This document shows, one piece after another, positions 40,741 to 50,838 of a stretch of DNA of 58,980 nt. The position numbers were made by a program, and so were the translations under genes. Position 1 is the stretch's first letter. Each line of letters starts with the position of its first letter. Location of the stretch: NCBI RefSeq assembly GCF_000372725.1, contig NW_005195441.1, forward strand, positions 180,265-239,244, in the 5' to 3' direction. The stretch comes from Emiliania huxleyi CCMP1516 (taxonomy: Eukaryota > Haptophyta > Isochrysidales > Noelaerhabdaceae). Below the pieces are notes generated by a model. It was not told the DNA's origin and made no database searches. It saw only the letters and a program-made list of their open reading frames with translations.

Positions 40741-41147
40741 CAGCCCTCCGAGCCTATGCGCAGTCGCGGTCAGTCGGTGATCCCCGGCATTGGATTAGTA
40801 CAGTCGTTGCAGTGCGCTTTGTGGCTGTCGGGCTTCTTTTCATCTGACCCCTCTGGCCTACGCCCTCTACCATGGGCTCTAACGGCGTTGGGCCCCGGCG
40901 GTCTACGGCCGCCCGGCACACCCCGCCGACGGTGACACACCGTGTGGCACACGCGCGCGCGCCGGTGCTGAGAGCCGTGCGTGTGGCGAATCAATGGGGA
41001 GCCTCGCGCCACATATAGGACCTTCTCAACCCGAGAGTGGAGAGGCAGGGCCAGAGAGCGGTCAGCATACGAAAATAGTCAAAAAAAGAGAGCCGGGTTA
41101 TGCGACTGCCCGGGCCAAAACGTAATCAACGAGCCAAGCCACACACG
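40741..41147. other. no gene recognised
   Basis: Contains the downstream flank of the SET-domain gene. Nothing further identified. Confidence 0.5.
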
Positions 41148-41813
41148 CTACAGCACCACGTCGCTCGCCCTCCAGTACGACTCGCCGTAGTCCCACAGCA
41201 GTTCCTCGCCTGGCTCGATGTCGCGCAGCGCCTGGAACCACACCCTCGGCCGCCCGTCCATGCCCTTGAGCAGCGACTTGACGCGCAGGTTGGCGTCGGC
41301 GCCGTGGTTTAAGAAGCGCGTCCAGTTGGCGGTCGCGTACTCCTCGCTGTCCACGAAGGTGTCGTCGCCCACCCTGAAGATGTAGTCTCCCGAGCAGCCG
41401 ATCCCGAGCGCGCCGCGGCGGCGCAGCCACGCCTCGTCGGCCTCGCACCAGAGCGCGTGCGCTCGCGGCGCCGCCTCGTACCGCACCTCGACGTCCCGCT
41501 GCGAGAGGATGTCGCCCGCATAGTCGCCGACCGACACCTCGGCGGGGATGTGGCGAGCGGCAAAGACGCCGTGACCCTTTCCCGGCGACGGCGCGATGCT
41601 GACGCCGTCGCGCTCAGCGAAGATGCGCATCCTGGCGATGGCGAGCGAGCGGGACGAGTCGGCGAGCAGAGCGGCGTCGCTGGCGGAGGGCGCGGCGGCG
41701 GCGGAGGCCACGATGCCGCCCGCTCGCGCGACGCCCGCGCGAGCGAAGGTGGAGGGCGACGAGGAGGCGGCCAGCAGCGAGAACGATGGCGCGACAGCGG
41801 CCGCCGCGAGCAT
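41148..41813 (-). CDS. SET-domain protein, probable plastid- or organelle-targeted methyltransferase
   Basis: 221 residues, single exon from ATG 41813. SET motifs in order: GKGHGVFAARHIP (residues 78-90), SGDYIFRVGDDTFVD (141-155), TRFLNHGADANLRV (165-178, the NHS/NHG cofactor-binding motif) and GEELLWDYGESYWR (202-215, with the catalytic tyrosine). This is a compact SET domain without pre-SET or post-SET cysteines, as in protein-lysine methyltransferases acting on histones or organellar proteins. The first 55 residues are rich in Ala, Ser and Arg with no acids until residue 46, like a transit peptide. The substrate is unknown. The gene starts 134 bases from the stop of the NAT gene on the same strand. 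Confidence 0.82.
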   Translation of the reverse strand: MLAAAAVAPSFSLLAASSSPSTFARAGVARAGGIVASAAAAPSASDAALLADSSRSLAIARMRIFAERDGVSIAPSPGKGHGVFAARHIPAEVSVGDYAGDILSQRDVEVRYEAAPRAHALWCEADEAWLRRRGALGIGCSGDYIFRVGDDTFVDSEEYATANWTRFLNHGADANLRVKSLLKGMDGRPRVWFQALRDIEPGEELLWDYGESYWRASDVVL

Positions 41814-41946
41814 TGTGAGATAAAGAAAATCGCTCCGCTGTTGCCTGCACTGTGCTCCAAGTGCTCCTCCAAGTGCTCCAAGTGCCTTCTCGACACCGCA
41901 CCAAGTGCTATTCCGAAGTCTCAAACGGGGAGAACTTTCATCGTAG

Positions 41947-43328
41947 CTACAAGTGCCTCCACCACGCCCCCGGCGCGGCGACGCTCGCGTCGAGCTGCAG
42001 CGCGCTGGTCTCCTCGCGCGGGATGCAGTAGTGCTCGAGCAGCGCCGCGCGAACCCCCTCCGTGCACCCCAGCTCGGCCACTCGCTGCGTCGGCACGCGG
42101 CCGCCCCTCTTGAAGCGCGGCGAGGTGATTCGGAGCTGCGTCCCCGCCACCGTCACCTTCTCCTCGCGCAAGAGGCGGCAGACGACCAGCTTCTGACGCA
42201 GCGTGCTCCCCTCCGCCAGGCAGCGCTCCTGCGCGGCCGCAAAGTCCGCGAGGCACGGCGCCGCCGCCGCGCCAAACAGCTCGACGTCCGCCTCCGCCCA
42301 GCTCAGCCGCGGCACCCAGCCCGCCTCGGTGGCCGGCGACGGCGACGCGCGCACGTGCCACGGGTCGCGCCCCGCGTCGCGCCAGCTCTCAAGCTGGACC
42401 ATGCCGTCGCCGAGCTGCACCTGCGCAGCACAGCGGCCAATACTGAAGCAAGAGCAGTGGCAGAGAAGGCATTGAGCCGAGGGAGTGGGTGGTGCAGACG
42501 GCACCGCCCCTGCGTCCCGTGTGCGAGCGCAGTGGAGGCGGCGCGAGTGCAGCCGACCACGTACCCTCCGGCGCTCGCTCGAGGGCGGGGATCTGAGTCC
42601 CGCATCTAGTGAGCCGAACCATGCGGCTGCGCATGCCCTCCGCCGTCACCTGCTCGCTCCCCTCCCCGACCGAGTAGCGCAGCGGCCCCAGCGGCGGCTC
42701 GCCAAAGCCGACGTCGACGAGGAAGCGCGCGTTGCCCTCGCCTGCGCACGGCGGGTCCACGATTTGAGCCGACGCCACGCACACGCATCGCAGCCAAGCG
42801 CCGGCCCTGCAGAGAGGCCGGTGGCAGCGCCGTGTCTCGGCGACATCTCGGCTGCATCTCGGCGACAGCTGCATCTCGGCGACATCTCGGCTGCATCTCG
42901 GCGACAGCTGCATCGCGGCGCCGTCTCGGCTGCACTGCGCCTTGCACGCCGCCGACGAGGAGGAGAAGGTGGGTGGGGTGCCGGCGGTAGCCGGGCTTGC
43001 CGCGATTGCCTCGCTCCCGCCCCGTCCAGACGCGGCACTGCAGCAGGAGCGTCTCGAGGCCGATGTCGCGCAGCAGCAGCGCGAATAGGCCATTCAGCTC
43101 GAAGCAGTTGCCGCCATGCCGCCGCGCGAGAAGCTTCTCCTGAAGTCTGGAGGGCGAGAGGGAGGGCGCCGCGTCGCCGCCGGCAAGGTGCTGTGACAGG
43201 TTGGAGAAGGGCAGCGTCGCGAGGTGCGCTTCCACTAGCGTCTCGAGGAGGGGTAGCGTTGGGCCGTCGGCCAGGCATGCTGCAGGAAGCCCGAGCCGTT
43301 CCAGATAGGCCTCAACGAGGGTCGCCAT
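41947..43328 (-). CDS. arylamine N-acetyltransferase (NAT family)
   Basis: Transfers acetyl from acetyl-CoA to arylamines through a Cys-His-Asp triad. Exons 43328-42948, 42736-42620, 42420-41947 keep frame and give about 323 residues. Exon 1 has the catalytic cysteine in RRHGGNCFELNGLFALLL (Cys75) and His120 in RHPTHLLLLV. Exon 2 has the triad aspartate in NARFLVDVGFGEPPLGPLRY. Exon 3 opens VQLGDGMVQLESW and carries the C-terminal barrel and lid (PRLSWAEADVELFGAAAAPC, then GTQLRITSPRFKRGGRVP). Start ATG 43328 gives MATLVEAYLERLGL, normal for the family. For intron 1 a GT-AG pair (42947/42737) and a GC-AG pair (42947-42950/42742) both keep frame. That intron contains repeats of GCCGAGATG (42835-42920). 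Slightly longer than bacterial NATs (about 275). Confidence 0.82.
42835..42920 (-). repeat. CCGAGATG array in NAT intron 1
   Basis: On the gene strand GCCGAGATGTCGCCGAGATG and GCAGCTGTCGCCGAGATG alternate for about eight CCGAGATG cores. Confidence 0.75.
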
Positions 43329-44094
43329 CCGTGAGTGCGTTCTGCAGACGTGAGCGCGCCGCGTGGGGCGCCGCGTGGGCCTCCACAGGTGGCAGAGGCT
43401 TGCGCCCGTGTCGCCGCGTTCGCTCCACGCCGGCAAAAGGCGGCGCTTGGGGTGTAAAATTCTTCTTTGATAGGTTTGGGGAATGAGGCGCCCTGCCGGG
43501 ATCGTGGGAGATCGTCGACGCCGAGATGTACGCCATCTACAGCTTGGTGAAGGTAGGCCCCTCTAGTATAGCGGAAGGGGAACTAGGCCTACTGGCGACG
43601 ACGGTCTCGGGAACCGTACCCATACTACTCAAAAGTACAACATACTACCACAAAGCACCACTAGCGATTTCGCGCGGAGGGCGTAGTGAAGCGCTGGGGC
43701 GCTCACTGTGTGTTATTCGGGTGGGGATCCATCAGTGGTAACCGGCTTTAGTCACAGATCCAAGCTCAGACGCCACACCAACACCACAAACACGCTCACT
43801 TCGCCGCTGCTGTAGAGGGCCCCCGGGGGCCCATACTACGTCGAAGTACGGACCCGATCTCGGCACTCACGGGCTGTCACGCGCCCGCGCGCGGCGCGGG
43901 CCGCACCGCCCATGCCCCCGGGTCACCGACCCCGGGGGGTCAGCGCCACGCTCGCTCGGCGGAGGCGAGGCGGCAGGCGAGGCGGCGGGAGGAGGAGGGG
44001 GGGGGGGGGCGATGGTTGGGGCACCGTGGCGACGACAAGTGGCGACGGAAGTGGACGAGGAGGCGGAAAAGGCGCGGGACACTCAAAAGGAAAA
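43329..44094. other. no gene recognised
   Basis: Intergenic DNA upstream of NAT. A 16-bp palindrome GGGCCCCCGGGGGCCC is at about 43818 and a poly-G run at about 43999. The motif TAAAATTCTTCTTTG lies at 43454. Confidence 0.5.
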
Positions 44095-44104
44095 AAGAAT
44101 TCAC

Positions 44105-44239
44105 CGAGTAGAGGGGGCGCTCCGCTGCTAGGGGAAACCTGGAGCGCGGACTAACCCTCGGAGAGTATTCTCTAGCCCCGAGTAGAGGGGGCGTTCTGCA
44201 GCTAGGGGAGACCCGGAGCGCAGAACTAACCCTCGGAGA
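44105..44239 (+). repeat. two 61-bp tandem units with a covarying hairpin
   Basis: Units 44105-44165 and 44179-44239 start CGAGTAGAGGGGGCG and end CTAACCCTCGGAGA. Inside each, TCCGC..GCGGA in copy 1 and TTCTGC..GCAGAA in copy 2 can pair, with a C:G to T:A change that keeps pairing. The end motif recurs inverted at 44762-44786. Confidence 0.5.
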
Positions 44240-44394
44240 CCCGTGTTATGGCCCTGCGAACGCGCACCCCCGGGGCTAGGGCTCTCTAGCCCGTAACCCG
44301 ATCCCGATCACCCGGCCCGCTGGGTGCGCTTCTCAGCTCCCCGGCCCTGGATGTGAGGCTGCTAACTGCACTCCAAGTCCTCCAAGTACGGCGG

Positions 44395-44640
44395 TTCTCC
44401 GAGGCAGAGGAGAGCGAAGCGACAGAGGAAGAAGCGACAAGGGAGAGAACGACGAGAGTGGGACGACCGCGAGGTGGCATGAAGGTTGCAGCGAGAATCG
44501 GCGAGGGACTGCGAAGAGAGATAGGAAGAGGCAGACTCCCAAGGGTGGGCGACGGCTAGCGCATCACACCCCTCTCCTTAAAATCCCTGTGTGTGGTGGC
44601 GGCGTGCCGTCCTCCCATCCCTCCCTTGGGTTGTCTGTCT
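44395..44640 (-). promoter_or_regulatory. dispersed TATA-like cassette, copy 3
   Basis: Inverted, near-identical counterpart of 18917-19165, including GGATTTTAAGGAGAGG (44571-44586 region) and the short MPPRGRPTLVVLSLVASSSV frame. No gene is recognised directly downstream of this copy. Confidence 0.5.
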
Positions 44641-44808
44641 TCTTTTCCCCCCCCGAGGGATAGTTCTGCGCTGCCGGGTACCTGGGTTTCCCCTTAGTTA
44701 GCTGCGGAACGGAACGCACCCTCTATCTACTTCGGTCGGTCGGAGCTAGTACACAGCTCACAGGAATACTCTCCGAGGGTTAGTTCAGGTTGCTTTCCCT
44801 CCGCACGA

Positions 44809-45846
44809 GTGCGCCGACCCGTCGCGAGGTGCCTGCGCGGGGGTGATGTCGCGCCGATGGCTGAGTACGCGCGGCGTGAGCGGCTTTGCGCGGAGAGGCG
44901 GCGCGCGGGAGGCAAGGGTGGGCGCGCCGGCGGTCGAGCCACCGAACAATTCGACGTGGCGCAGCTCCGCGCCGGCGGGTACGACCGAGCAGATGCTGTC
45001 GGCGGCGGTCACGCGACGAGCGAGAGCCGCAGGCGCCCTCTGAGGACCAGGCGCACAAAAGCAGCGATGAGCGGCGCCGCGATCAGCCACCTGTGGGCGG
45101 TCACCGGGGTGGCGGTCAAGCACGCTCCGGGGTGGATCTGGTGCTTCTCGTATCACTGGTGGGCTGGGTGTGCAGCAGCAGCGCTCAAAAAGAGGCAAAA
45201 AAAGCGTGTGCTGTTTTGAGTGTCAGCTTTCTCGACGCACCGTACTCGGCCCCGCCGAAAAGCTGGCTGGTGGTCGCGCGCGCGGCGCGTCGGCGCGGCT
45301 CCGACTGGTCGGGCACCTCGGCTGGGTCCATCGGCACGAGAGGCCAGCCCCGTCGGGCAGCCCCGTGAGCTCATGATGCCCACCGCGAGAGGCGCTGATG
45401 CCCACCGAGATTCGCGCTCGTTTGGCCCGAAAACGAGAATTCCGTAGGGGGGGTGCTGAGTTTCGGTACCCTAGACGAGAGACTGCCAGTGAGAAGCTGG
45501 AGGCAGGTCTCTAGACTGAGATGAGACCGCCAGTGGAGTTGGGAGTCTCCACCGTGCCACCGCGCTGCGAACCTGTCGTGTCCCTTGTCAGGAGCAGGAG
45601 AGCCCCACCTGTGCCCCTGATCGTCCTTCCAAAATCCTGCGCGCACGCACGGGGACCCGTCCAAACACATAGAGGGGCACTTGGGGTCACACCCTACTCG
45701 TCGAGCCTCTAGCAACACTGTACACGTACAGTAGACAACCATACACCGACCTCTGCACACGACTCACAGCACACTACATATGTCTACCCGAACCCGCGCA
45801 CACTTTCAACAGACATCAAACAGACCTCTCCGTCTTTCGGTGGAGC
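44809..45846. other. no gene recognised
   Basis: Several overlapping 60-140-residue frames on both strands (for example 44809-45219 +) have no domain and arginine/alanine bias typical of non-coding GC-rich DNA. Confidence 0.45.
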
Positions 45847-46773
45847 TCACTGGCACTCGGAGCTCCGCTCCTCAACACGCTTGATTCCATTCGCGCTCAG
45901 CAGCAGCCCCACAAAGTGGCCCGCCATGTGCTGCCACACCTTGGGCGACGACGCGAGCAGCCGCCGGCAGCGTTTGTCCGAGCCGAGCGCGTACTTGCAC
46001 CGAACCGAGAGCGCCTCGCAGGGCGCGGCTCCCTCGACGTTGGAGAAGTGGTGCAACAAGCCAGAGTTGTTGAACACGAGCACGTCCTGCTCCTGCAACG
46101 TCACGCGGTAGAAGCTGCTCAGGCTGGCGAGGTAGTCGTGGTTGCCAGCCGAGCCGGGGATGTAGATGCTGTCGATGCCCGTTTTGAGCTTGATTCCGGC
46201 CGAGACGTGCTTGGGCGCGATCACAACGTCCTTGCTTCCGGTCCGCAGAAAGTAGAAGTTCACGCTCGCCGGTCCCATGTCTATGTGGGCGACGCCCGAC
46301 TTGTAGTTGCCGAGAAACCAGAGCGGCCAGTATGCACGCCACGTGTGCGGCAGCAGCTTGTGGACGAGCTCGTCGATGCCCGGTATTCTTTTCGCAATCG
46401 GGACAGTCTTGACATGAATCGTGCCCTGAGCACCAGCAGCCGCGTCGTTTGCCGGCGGCGATACGTCACTGATTTTGCCAGAGCAGCGTCGCAGCACGAA
46501 AGGCACGCATCGGTCGATGTAGTCGACGCGCAGCATCGTCCAGTCGACGCCATCTGGATCAAAGACGTCTACTTCCAGCTGGCCGACGCACTTTGTGCTC
46601 TGCCGCGATTCGTTCGAGAAAACCTTGCCTCGGCGCAGTCGGTGGGCCGCGCAGCGAGCGGACGCGGAGAGCGCGTCGGAGGCGGCGATCGCCACGAAGC
46701 CAGCGGCGACAAAGGGAGTCGCGCAGGCCGACGCCACCTGCGTCACCTGCGTCACGCGTGGCTTTTCGGGCAT
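45847..46773 (-). CDS. JmjC/cupin-like Fe(II)/2-oxoglutarate-type protein with N-terminal anchor
   Basis: 308 residues from ATG 46773 (MPEKPRVTQV). The open frame upstream starts without ATG. An N-terminal hydrophobic segment (ATPFVAAGFVAIAASDALS) suggests a membrane anchor or signal. The cupin core has NYKSGVAHIDMGPASVNFYF with an HxD metal pair (His163, Asp165), a strand RTGSKDVVIAPKHV typical of JmjC/cupin_8 proteins, and the distal histidine in DVLVFNNSGLLHHFSNVEG (His241 or 242). Such enzymes hydroxylate proteins or small molecules. The metal triad appears complete, so activity is plausible; the substrate is not predictable. Upstream, at 46851-46872, the gene strand carries two T-rich AATTCTTTTT motifs. 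Confidence 0.68.
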   Translation of the reverse strand: MPEKPRVTQVTQVASACATPFVAAGFVAIAASDALSASARCAAHRLRRGKVFSNESRQSTKCVGQLEVDVFDPDGVDWTMLRVDYIDRCVPFVLRRCSGKISDVSPPANDAAAGAQGTIHVKTVPIAKRIPGIDELVHKLLPHTWRAYWPLWFLGNYKSGVAHIDMGPASVNFYFLRTGSKDVVIAPKHVSAGIKLKTGIDSIYIPGSAGNHDYLASLSSFYRVTLQEQDVLVFNNSGLLHHFSNVEGAAPCEALSVRCKYALGSDKRCRRLLASSPKVWQHMAGHFVGLLLSANGIKRVEERSSECQ

Positions 46774-46883
46774 GCTGCTGAACCTTGCGAACACACAAGG
46801 TCCATGCAAGGTGAGAGCCGCCGTGGCACTAGGAAGTGTATCACGCAAAAAAAAGAATTTAAAAAGAATTCTAGGGTTTTCTT

Positions 46884-47318
46884 ATGGATTCGGGACGTAC
46901 GGGCTCACCGGGGGAAGGCCAGTCGCAGTGGCAACCGGACCACCGCGACCTTCGACAGGGAGAGCCATGCCTCCCCGAGCCTGGAGAGGAGCCGGCGGAG
47001 GGGGGGGGCGAGCCGGGGACGATAGAGAGGCCGCGAGTGCGGGCACGACTCGCCGACCAGGGAGAGCGGGCTCGACCTCCCTGGGAGGGGAGGCGACACG
47101 ACCCAATGCCGTCGCCCTCGCCCGGGGAGACCTCGGCCGGGCCGTCGACGCCCTCGGAAGCGGTGGAGCCGGGAGAAGCTGGCGGAGATGAAGGGCGGCA
47201 GCGGAGGAAGCGACACCAACAACGAGGGAAACGGCCACACCGGCCGTCGCATGACGCTCGTGAGACGAGCAAGAGAACGAATCAAAGGGGGTCGGAACCC
47301 TGGGAGGACAGGGGGTGA
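46884..47318 (+). other. charged low-complexity ORF, possible retroelement 5' part
   Basis: 144 residues rich in Gly, Arg, Glu and Pro, in DNA of similar composition to 22490-22790. No motif is recognised. The stretch to 48379 holds only antisense shadows of the next gene region and poly-G runs. Confidence 0.25.
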
Positions 47319-48379
47319 GCCCTCAGGCGGGGGGTCTACTCATCCGCACGACACACGACGCAGCCACTCTCTCCTGCTATCCGACAGACGCTGCTTGACC
47401 GACACGGGACGCTCTGACAGGACACTACTGAGACGACTACCTCTACTCCCTACCGCTACTACTCGACTGGCGGCGCTCGCGGCGCCACGCCGCCCATCCT
47501 CGGCCACGCGTTGCGCTGGGTGATCTCCCAGTTGCGCCTCGCAATGATGGCCGAGTGCTGCTGCAGGAGGCGCTTGCGCTCGTTGCGCACTCGCCACTTC
47601 TCGCCGTCGGTCCTCGCGCGTCCGATGCAGCTCAGTCTCGGCCTTGGCCTCGGCTTCGAGCTCCCGCTTCCTCGTCGGGTCCATCACCTCGTGTGCGACC
47701 GGCCTCCTCGTCGGGATGCGGTAGAAGCGCTCGCCGTCCGCCGCGCCGCGCGCCGTACCGCCCGCCGCGCCACCCCGCGCAGCGCCTGCTGCGACGCTCG
47801 CCCCGTCAGAGTCGGCGCCGCGCAGCTCATCCGGCGAGTCGTCGTCAATCGGGTGGCGGTTCGAGTCGGGCCCGTCGCTGCTGGGCCGCGAGCGCCGCTC
47901 GTCGTCGCGCCGCTCGAGCGGCCGCCCGCTGCGGCCACGAGGGTTCGCCTCTCTGGGCGTCGGCCAGCCGCCCCGCTGGCTGAGAGGCGACTCAGGGCTT
48001 GTCGGCAAGGAGGGAGGTGAGGGCGGTAGAGAGGGGGGGGTTGGCGTCGGCGTGGCGTCGGCGTCGGGGAGCGGCAGGGGGGCGGGGGCTGCTGGGCGGG
48101 AGGAGGGGGGGTGGAGGGGGAGGGAGGTGGGGGGGGGAAAGGAGGAGATGGCGGCGGCGGCGATTATTCTTTTTTCTGTTTTGGGTGAACACCGCAAATT
48201 GGTTGTGGCAACCCTTCCTGCGCGCCTTTTCTCCTCTTGTAGGGCGCGCTGAAAAAGAAGAAAAACTCCGGCGACAAAAACAAGCAACTCGCCCAGGCAG
48301 CGTGTCTCAAGGACATTTGCACGAGACGCTGAGAGCTCGCACAGTTGGAGAGGAGCCGCACGACCTTCAGCCACGAGAG

Positions 48380-50032
48380 ATGATCGCAAAGATGCTCCTC
48401 CTCTCCCTTGCCGTGCGGTGTGAGGCGGTGGGCAACCCGCGCCGACGAACTGCGCGTCGAGCCGCCGACGTGCCAATTCAGTGCCCGGCTGGCGAGCAGC
48501 CAAACGACGAGAACACAGGCTGCGAGCAGTGCCCAGCCGGGACCTTCTCCGATGGCTCTGCTGTCTCCCCGGTGAGTCGCGTCTGCAAGACGTGCAGCAT
48601 TGAAATGTACAACGCGAACGCATATCCCAACGCCGATCAGACTGGCTGTGATGAGTGCCCGGCTGGCGAGCAGCCAAACGACGAGAACACAGGCTGCGAG
48701 CAGTGCCCAGCCGGGACCTTCTCCGATGGCTCTGCTGTCTCCCCGGTGAGTCGCGTCTGCAAGACGTGCAGCATTGAAATGTACAACGCGAACGCATATC
48801 CCAACGCCGATCAGACTGGCTGTGATGAGTGCCCGGCTGGCGAGCAGCCAAACGACGAGAACACAGGCTGCGAGCAGTGCCCAGCCGGGACCTTCTCCGA
48901 TGGCTCTGCTGTCTCCCCGGTGAGTCGCGTCTGCAAGACGTGCAGCATTGAAATGTACAACGCGAACGCATATCCCAACGCCGATCAGACTGGCTGTGAT
49001 GAGTGCCCGGCTGGCGAGCAGCCAAACGACGAGAACACAGGCTGCGAGCAGTGCCCAGCCGGGACCTTCTCCGATGGCTCTGCTGTCTCCCCGGTGAGTC
49101 GCGTCTGCAAGACGTGCAGCATTGAAATGTACAACGCGAACGCATATCCCAACGCCGATCAGACTGGCTGTGATGAGTGCCCGGCTGGCGAGCAGCCAAA
49201 CGACGAGAACACAGGCTGCGAGCAGTGCCCAGCCGGGACCTTCTCCGATGGCTCTGCTGTCTCCCCGGTGAGTCGCGTCTGCAAGACGTGCAGCATTGAA
49301 ATGTACAACGCGAACGCATATCCCAACGCCGATCAGACTGGCTGTGATGAGTGCCCGGCTGGCGAGCAGCCAAACGACGAGAACACAGGCTGCGAGCAGT
49401 GCCCAGCCGGGACCTTCTCCGATGGCTCTGCCGTATCCCCGGTGAGTCGCGTCTGCAAGACGTGCAGCATTGAAATGTACAACGCGAACGCATATCCCAA
49501 CGCCGATCAGACTGGCTGTGATGAGTGCCCGGCTAGCGAGCGGCCGAACGATGCGTTGTTGCCTACAGGCTGCGAGCAGTGCCCAGCCGGGACCTTCTCC
49601 GATGGCTCTGCCGTCCCCGCTTGGGAGGACGTCTGCAAGCCATATCCACCTCCCTCGATGCCTCCATCGCCTCCATCGCCGCCGGCCTCGCCACCGCCGG
49701 CATCACCACCGATCACCCCACCGGCATCGCCCCCGTCGCCTCCGTCGTCACCACCTCCATTTCCACCTCCACCTCCATCTCTGCCTCCATCGCCTCCAGC
49801 TTCGCCGCCACTGCCGGGTGAAGGTAGCAGCTGTGGCGCCGGCTGCGTGGGTGGCATCACTTTCGTCGGAGGAATGGTCGTAACATCAGGCCTCATGTTT
49901 GTGTTGTGGTTGGCTGGCGCATTGGGCAGTTGCGGCCATCCATCACCCTCATGGTCGCCATTCTCTACCGGCGCAGCCCCGCCATCTTCTCTGTCGCAGC
50001 ATGAGGTGCAGGTTGAGGTGAAGCAGGTCTGA
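48380..50032 (+). CDS. cysteine-rich repeat membrane protein (ephrin-receptor-like/GCC2-GCC3 repeats)
   Basis: 550 residues. A signal peptide (MIAKMLLLSLAVRCEAVG) is followed by six near-identical 58-residue repeats and a diverged seventh. Each has CDECPAGEQPNDENTGCEQC, PAGTFSDGSAVSPVSRVC and KTCSIEMYNANAYPNADQTG, with the CxxCPxGxF pattern of ephrin-receptor-like/TNFR-type disulfide modules. A proline-rich stalk (PPPSMPPSPPSPPASPPP and on) and one membrane helix (GGITFVGGMVVTSGLMFVLW) follow, then a 50-residue cytoplasmic tail. The layout is that of a type I surface protein, possibly adhesive. Repeats differ by only a few bases, implying very recent expansion or gene conversion. The N-terminal end could start earlier, but this ATG alone gives a signal peptide. 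Confidence 0.75.
   Translation: MIAKMLLLSLAVRCEAVGNPRRRTARRAADVPIQCPAGEQPNDENTGCEQCPAGTFSDGSAVSPVSRVCKTCSIEMYNANAYPNADQTGCDECPAGEQPNDENTGCEQCPAGTFSDGSAVSPVSRVCKTCSIEMYNANAYPNADQTGCDECPAGEQPNDENTGCEQCPAGTFSDGSAVSPVSRVCKTCSIEMYNANAYPNADQTGCDECPAGEQPNDENTGCEQCPAGTFSDGSAVSPVSRVCKTCSIEMYNANAYPNADQTGCDECPAGEQPNDENTGCEQCPAGTFSDGSAVSPVSRVCKTCSIEMYNANAYPNADQTGCDECPAGEQPNDENTGCEQCPAGTFSDGSAVSPVSRVCKTCSIEMYNANAYPNADQTGCDECPASERPNDALLPTGCEQCPAGTFSDGSAVPAWEDVCKPYPPPSMPPSPPSPPASPPPASPPITPPASPPSPPSSPPPFPPPPPSLPPSPPASPPLPGEGSSCGAGCVGGITFVGGMVVTSGLMFVLWLAGALGSCGHPSPSWSPFSTGAAPPSSLSQHEVQVEVKQV
48481..49630 (+). repeat. 174-bp tandem coding repeats
   Basis: Units begin at 48481, 48655, 48829, 49003, 49177 and 49351, with a partial unit at 49525. 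Each contains CCGGTGAGTCGC, a consensus splice donor in frame. Confidence 0.95.
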
Positions 50033-50616
50033 AATGAGAATGCGAGAGGTGGGCGTGAGTTTGTTTTCTACGTGAGTTTGTTTTCTATACGTGAGTACTG
50101 AGTTTGTTTTCTACGTGAGTTTGTTTTTACGTTATTGTTGTACTGAAATCTATCATGAATGAAACGAAATGAAGAGTCTTGTTTGGTTTTCAAAAATCTC
50201 TCTCTCTGACATGCATCATGTACTGGCGGTGAAAGATCGCGGCCATGAACACGCTACACGGCGGCGGCGGCTTTTATTCGTGGCCACGTGGGAACACAAC
50301 TGTGCGTTCGCGAAGCACAGGAGGAGCACCACAGGCTCAGAGCGCTACGATGCCGCAAGTAGAGCCTTGGCCGCAGATTCTTATGAAACGAACTATGAAG
50401 CAATGCGCAAGAAGTCGCAGGGGCAAACCCCGGCTACTAGGACCGTGGACAGCACTCGACGCACGAGCCGTGATGATGACTCTCTCTCTCCGCCAGCGGC
50501 TAGAAGCTGGCGCCCCCAGCGCCTCCTCTGCGAGGAAAGCGACCGCCCGCGTCGCGACCAGGCGCGCCGACGTGCAGAGGCGCAGGCGAGAGGGGCAGCG
50601 CGCCCACTTCTCGCCC
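50033..50616. other. no gene recognised; 3' flank of the repeat-protein gene
   Basis: Four GTGAGTTTGTTTTCTA-like repeats lie at 50055-50130 just after the stop at 50032 and could belong to the 3' UTR or terminator region. Confidence 0.45.
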
Positions 50617-50751
50617 TTAGGCAGCGTCGCCCCGCGCGCGCAGCACCTGCCGCAGGCTGCTCTCGAGCAGCCGCCGCTCCTCGACCTCGTCCTCGAGCGC
50701 CTGCGAGGCGGCGGCCGCCTCCTCGAGGACGGTGCAACCAAAATCGGGCAT
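50617..50751 (-). CDS. 44-residue coiled-coil ORF, possibly a single exon
   Basis: MPDFGCTVLEEAAAASQALE then a heptad-like helix ending RQVLRARGDAA. The composition is natural for protein, unlike neighbouring frames, and it lies divergent to the light-harvesting gene with 87 bases between starts. It may be the first exon of a larger gene or a true small protein. No family recognised. Confidence 0.35.
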   Translation of the reverse strand: MPDFGCTVLEEAAAASQALEDEVEERRLLESSLRQVLRARGDAA

Positions 50752-50838
50752 GGCACCAAGTCGGCACCCTAGAAAGGGATCTGATCAAAATATTCCGCAG
50801 TTTCCGAGGAGTTACCTAGTACCGACCAAGCAACAACC

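Noticed and set aside
46774..46848. Upstream start for the JmjC-like protein at 46848
   Set aside because: The codon there is TTG, not ATG; the first ATG in frame is at 46773.
47340..49493. 717-residue antisense ORF with repeated CTFQCC units
   Set aside because: It is the reverse-strand shadow of the tandem 174-bp coding repeats; the plus strand has signal peptide, cysteine modules and membrane helix.
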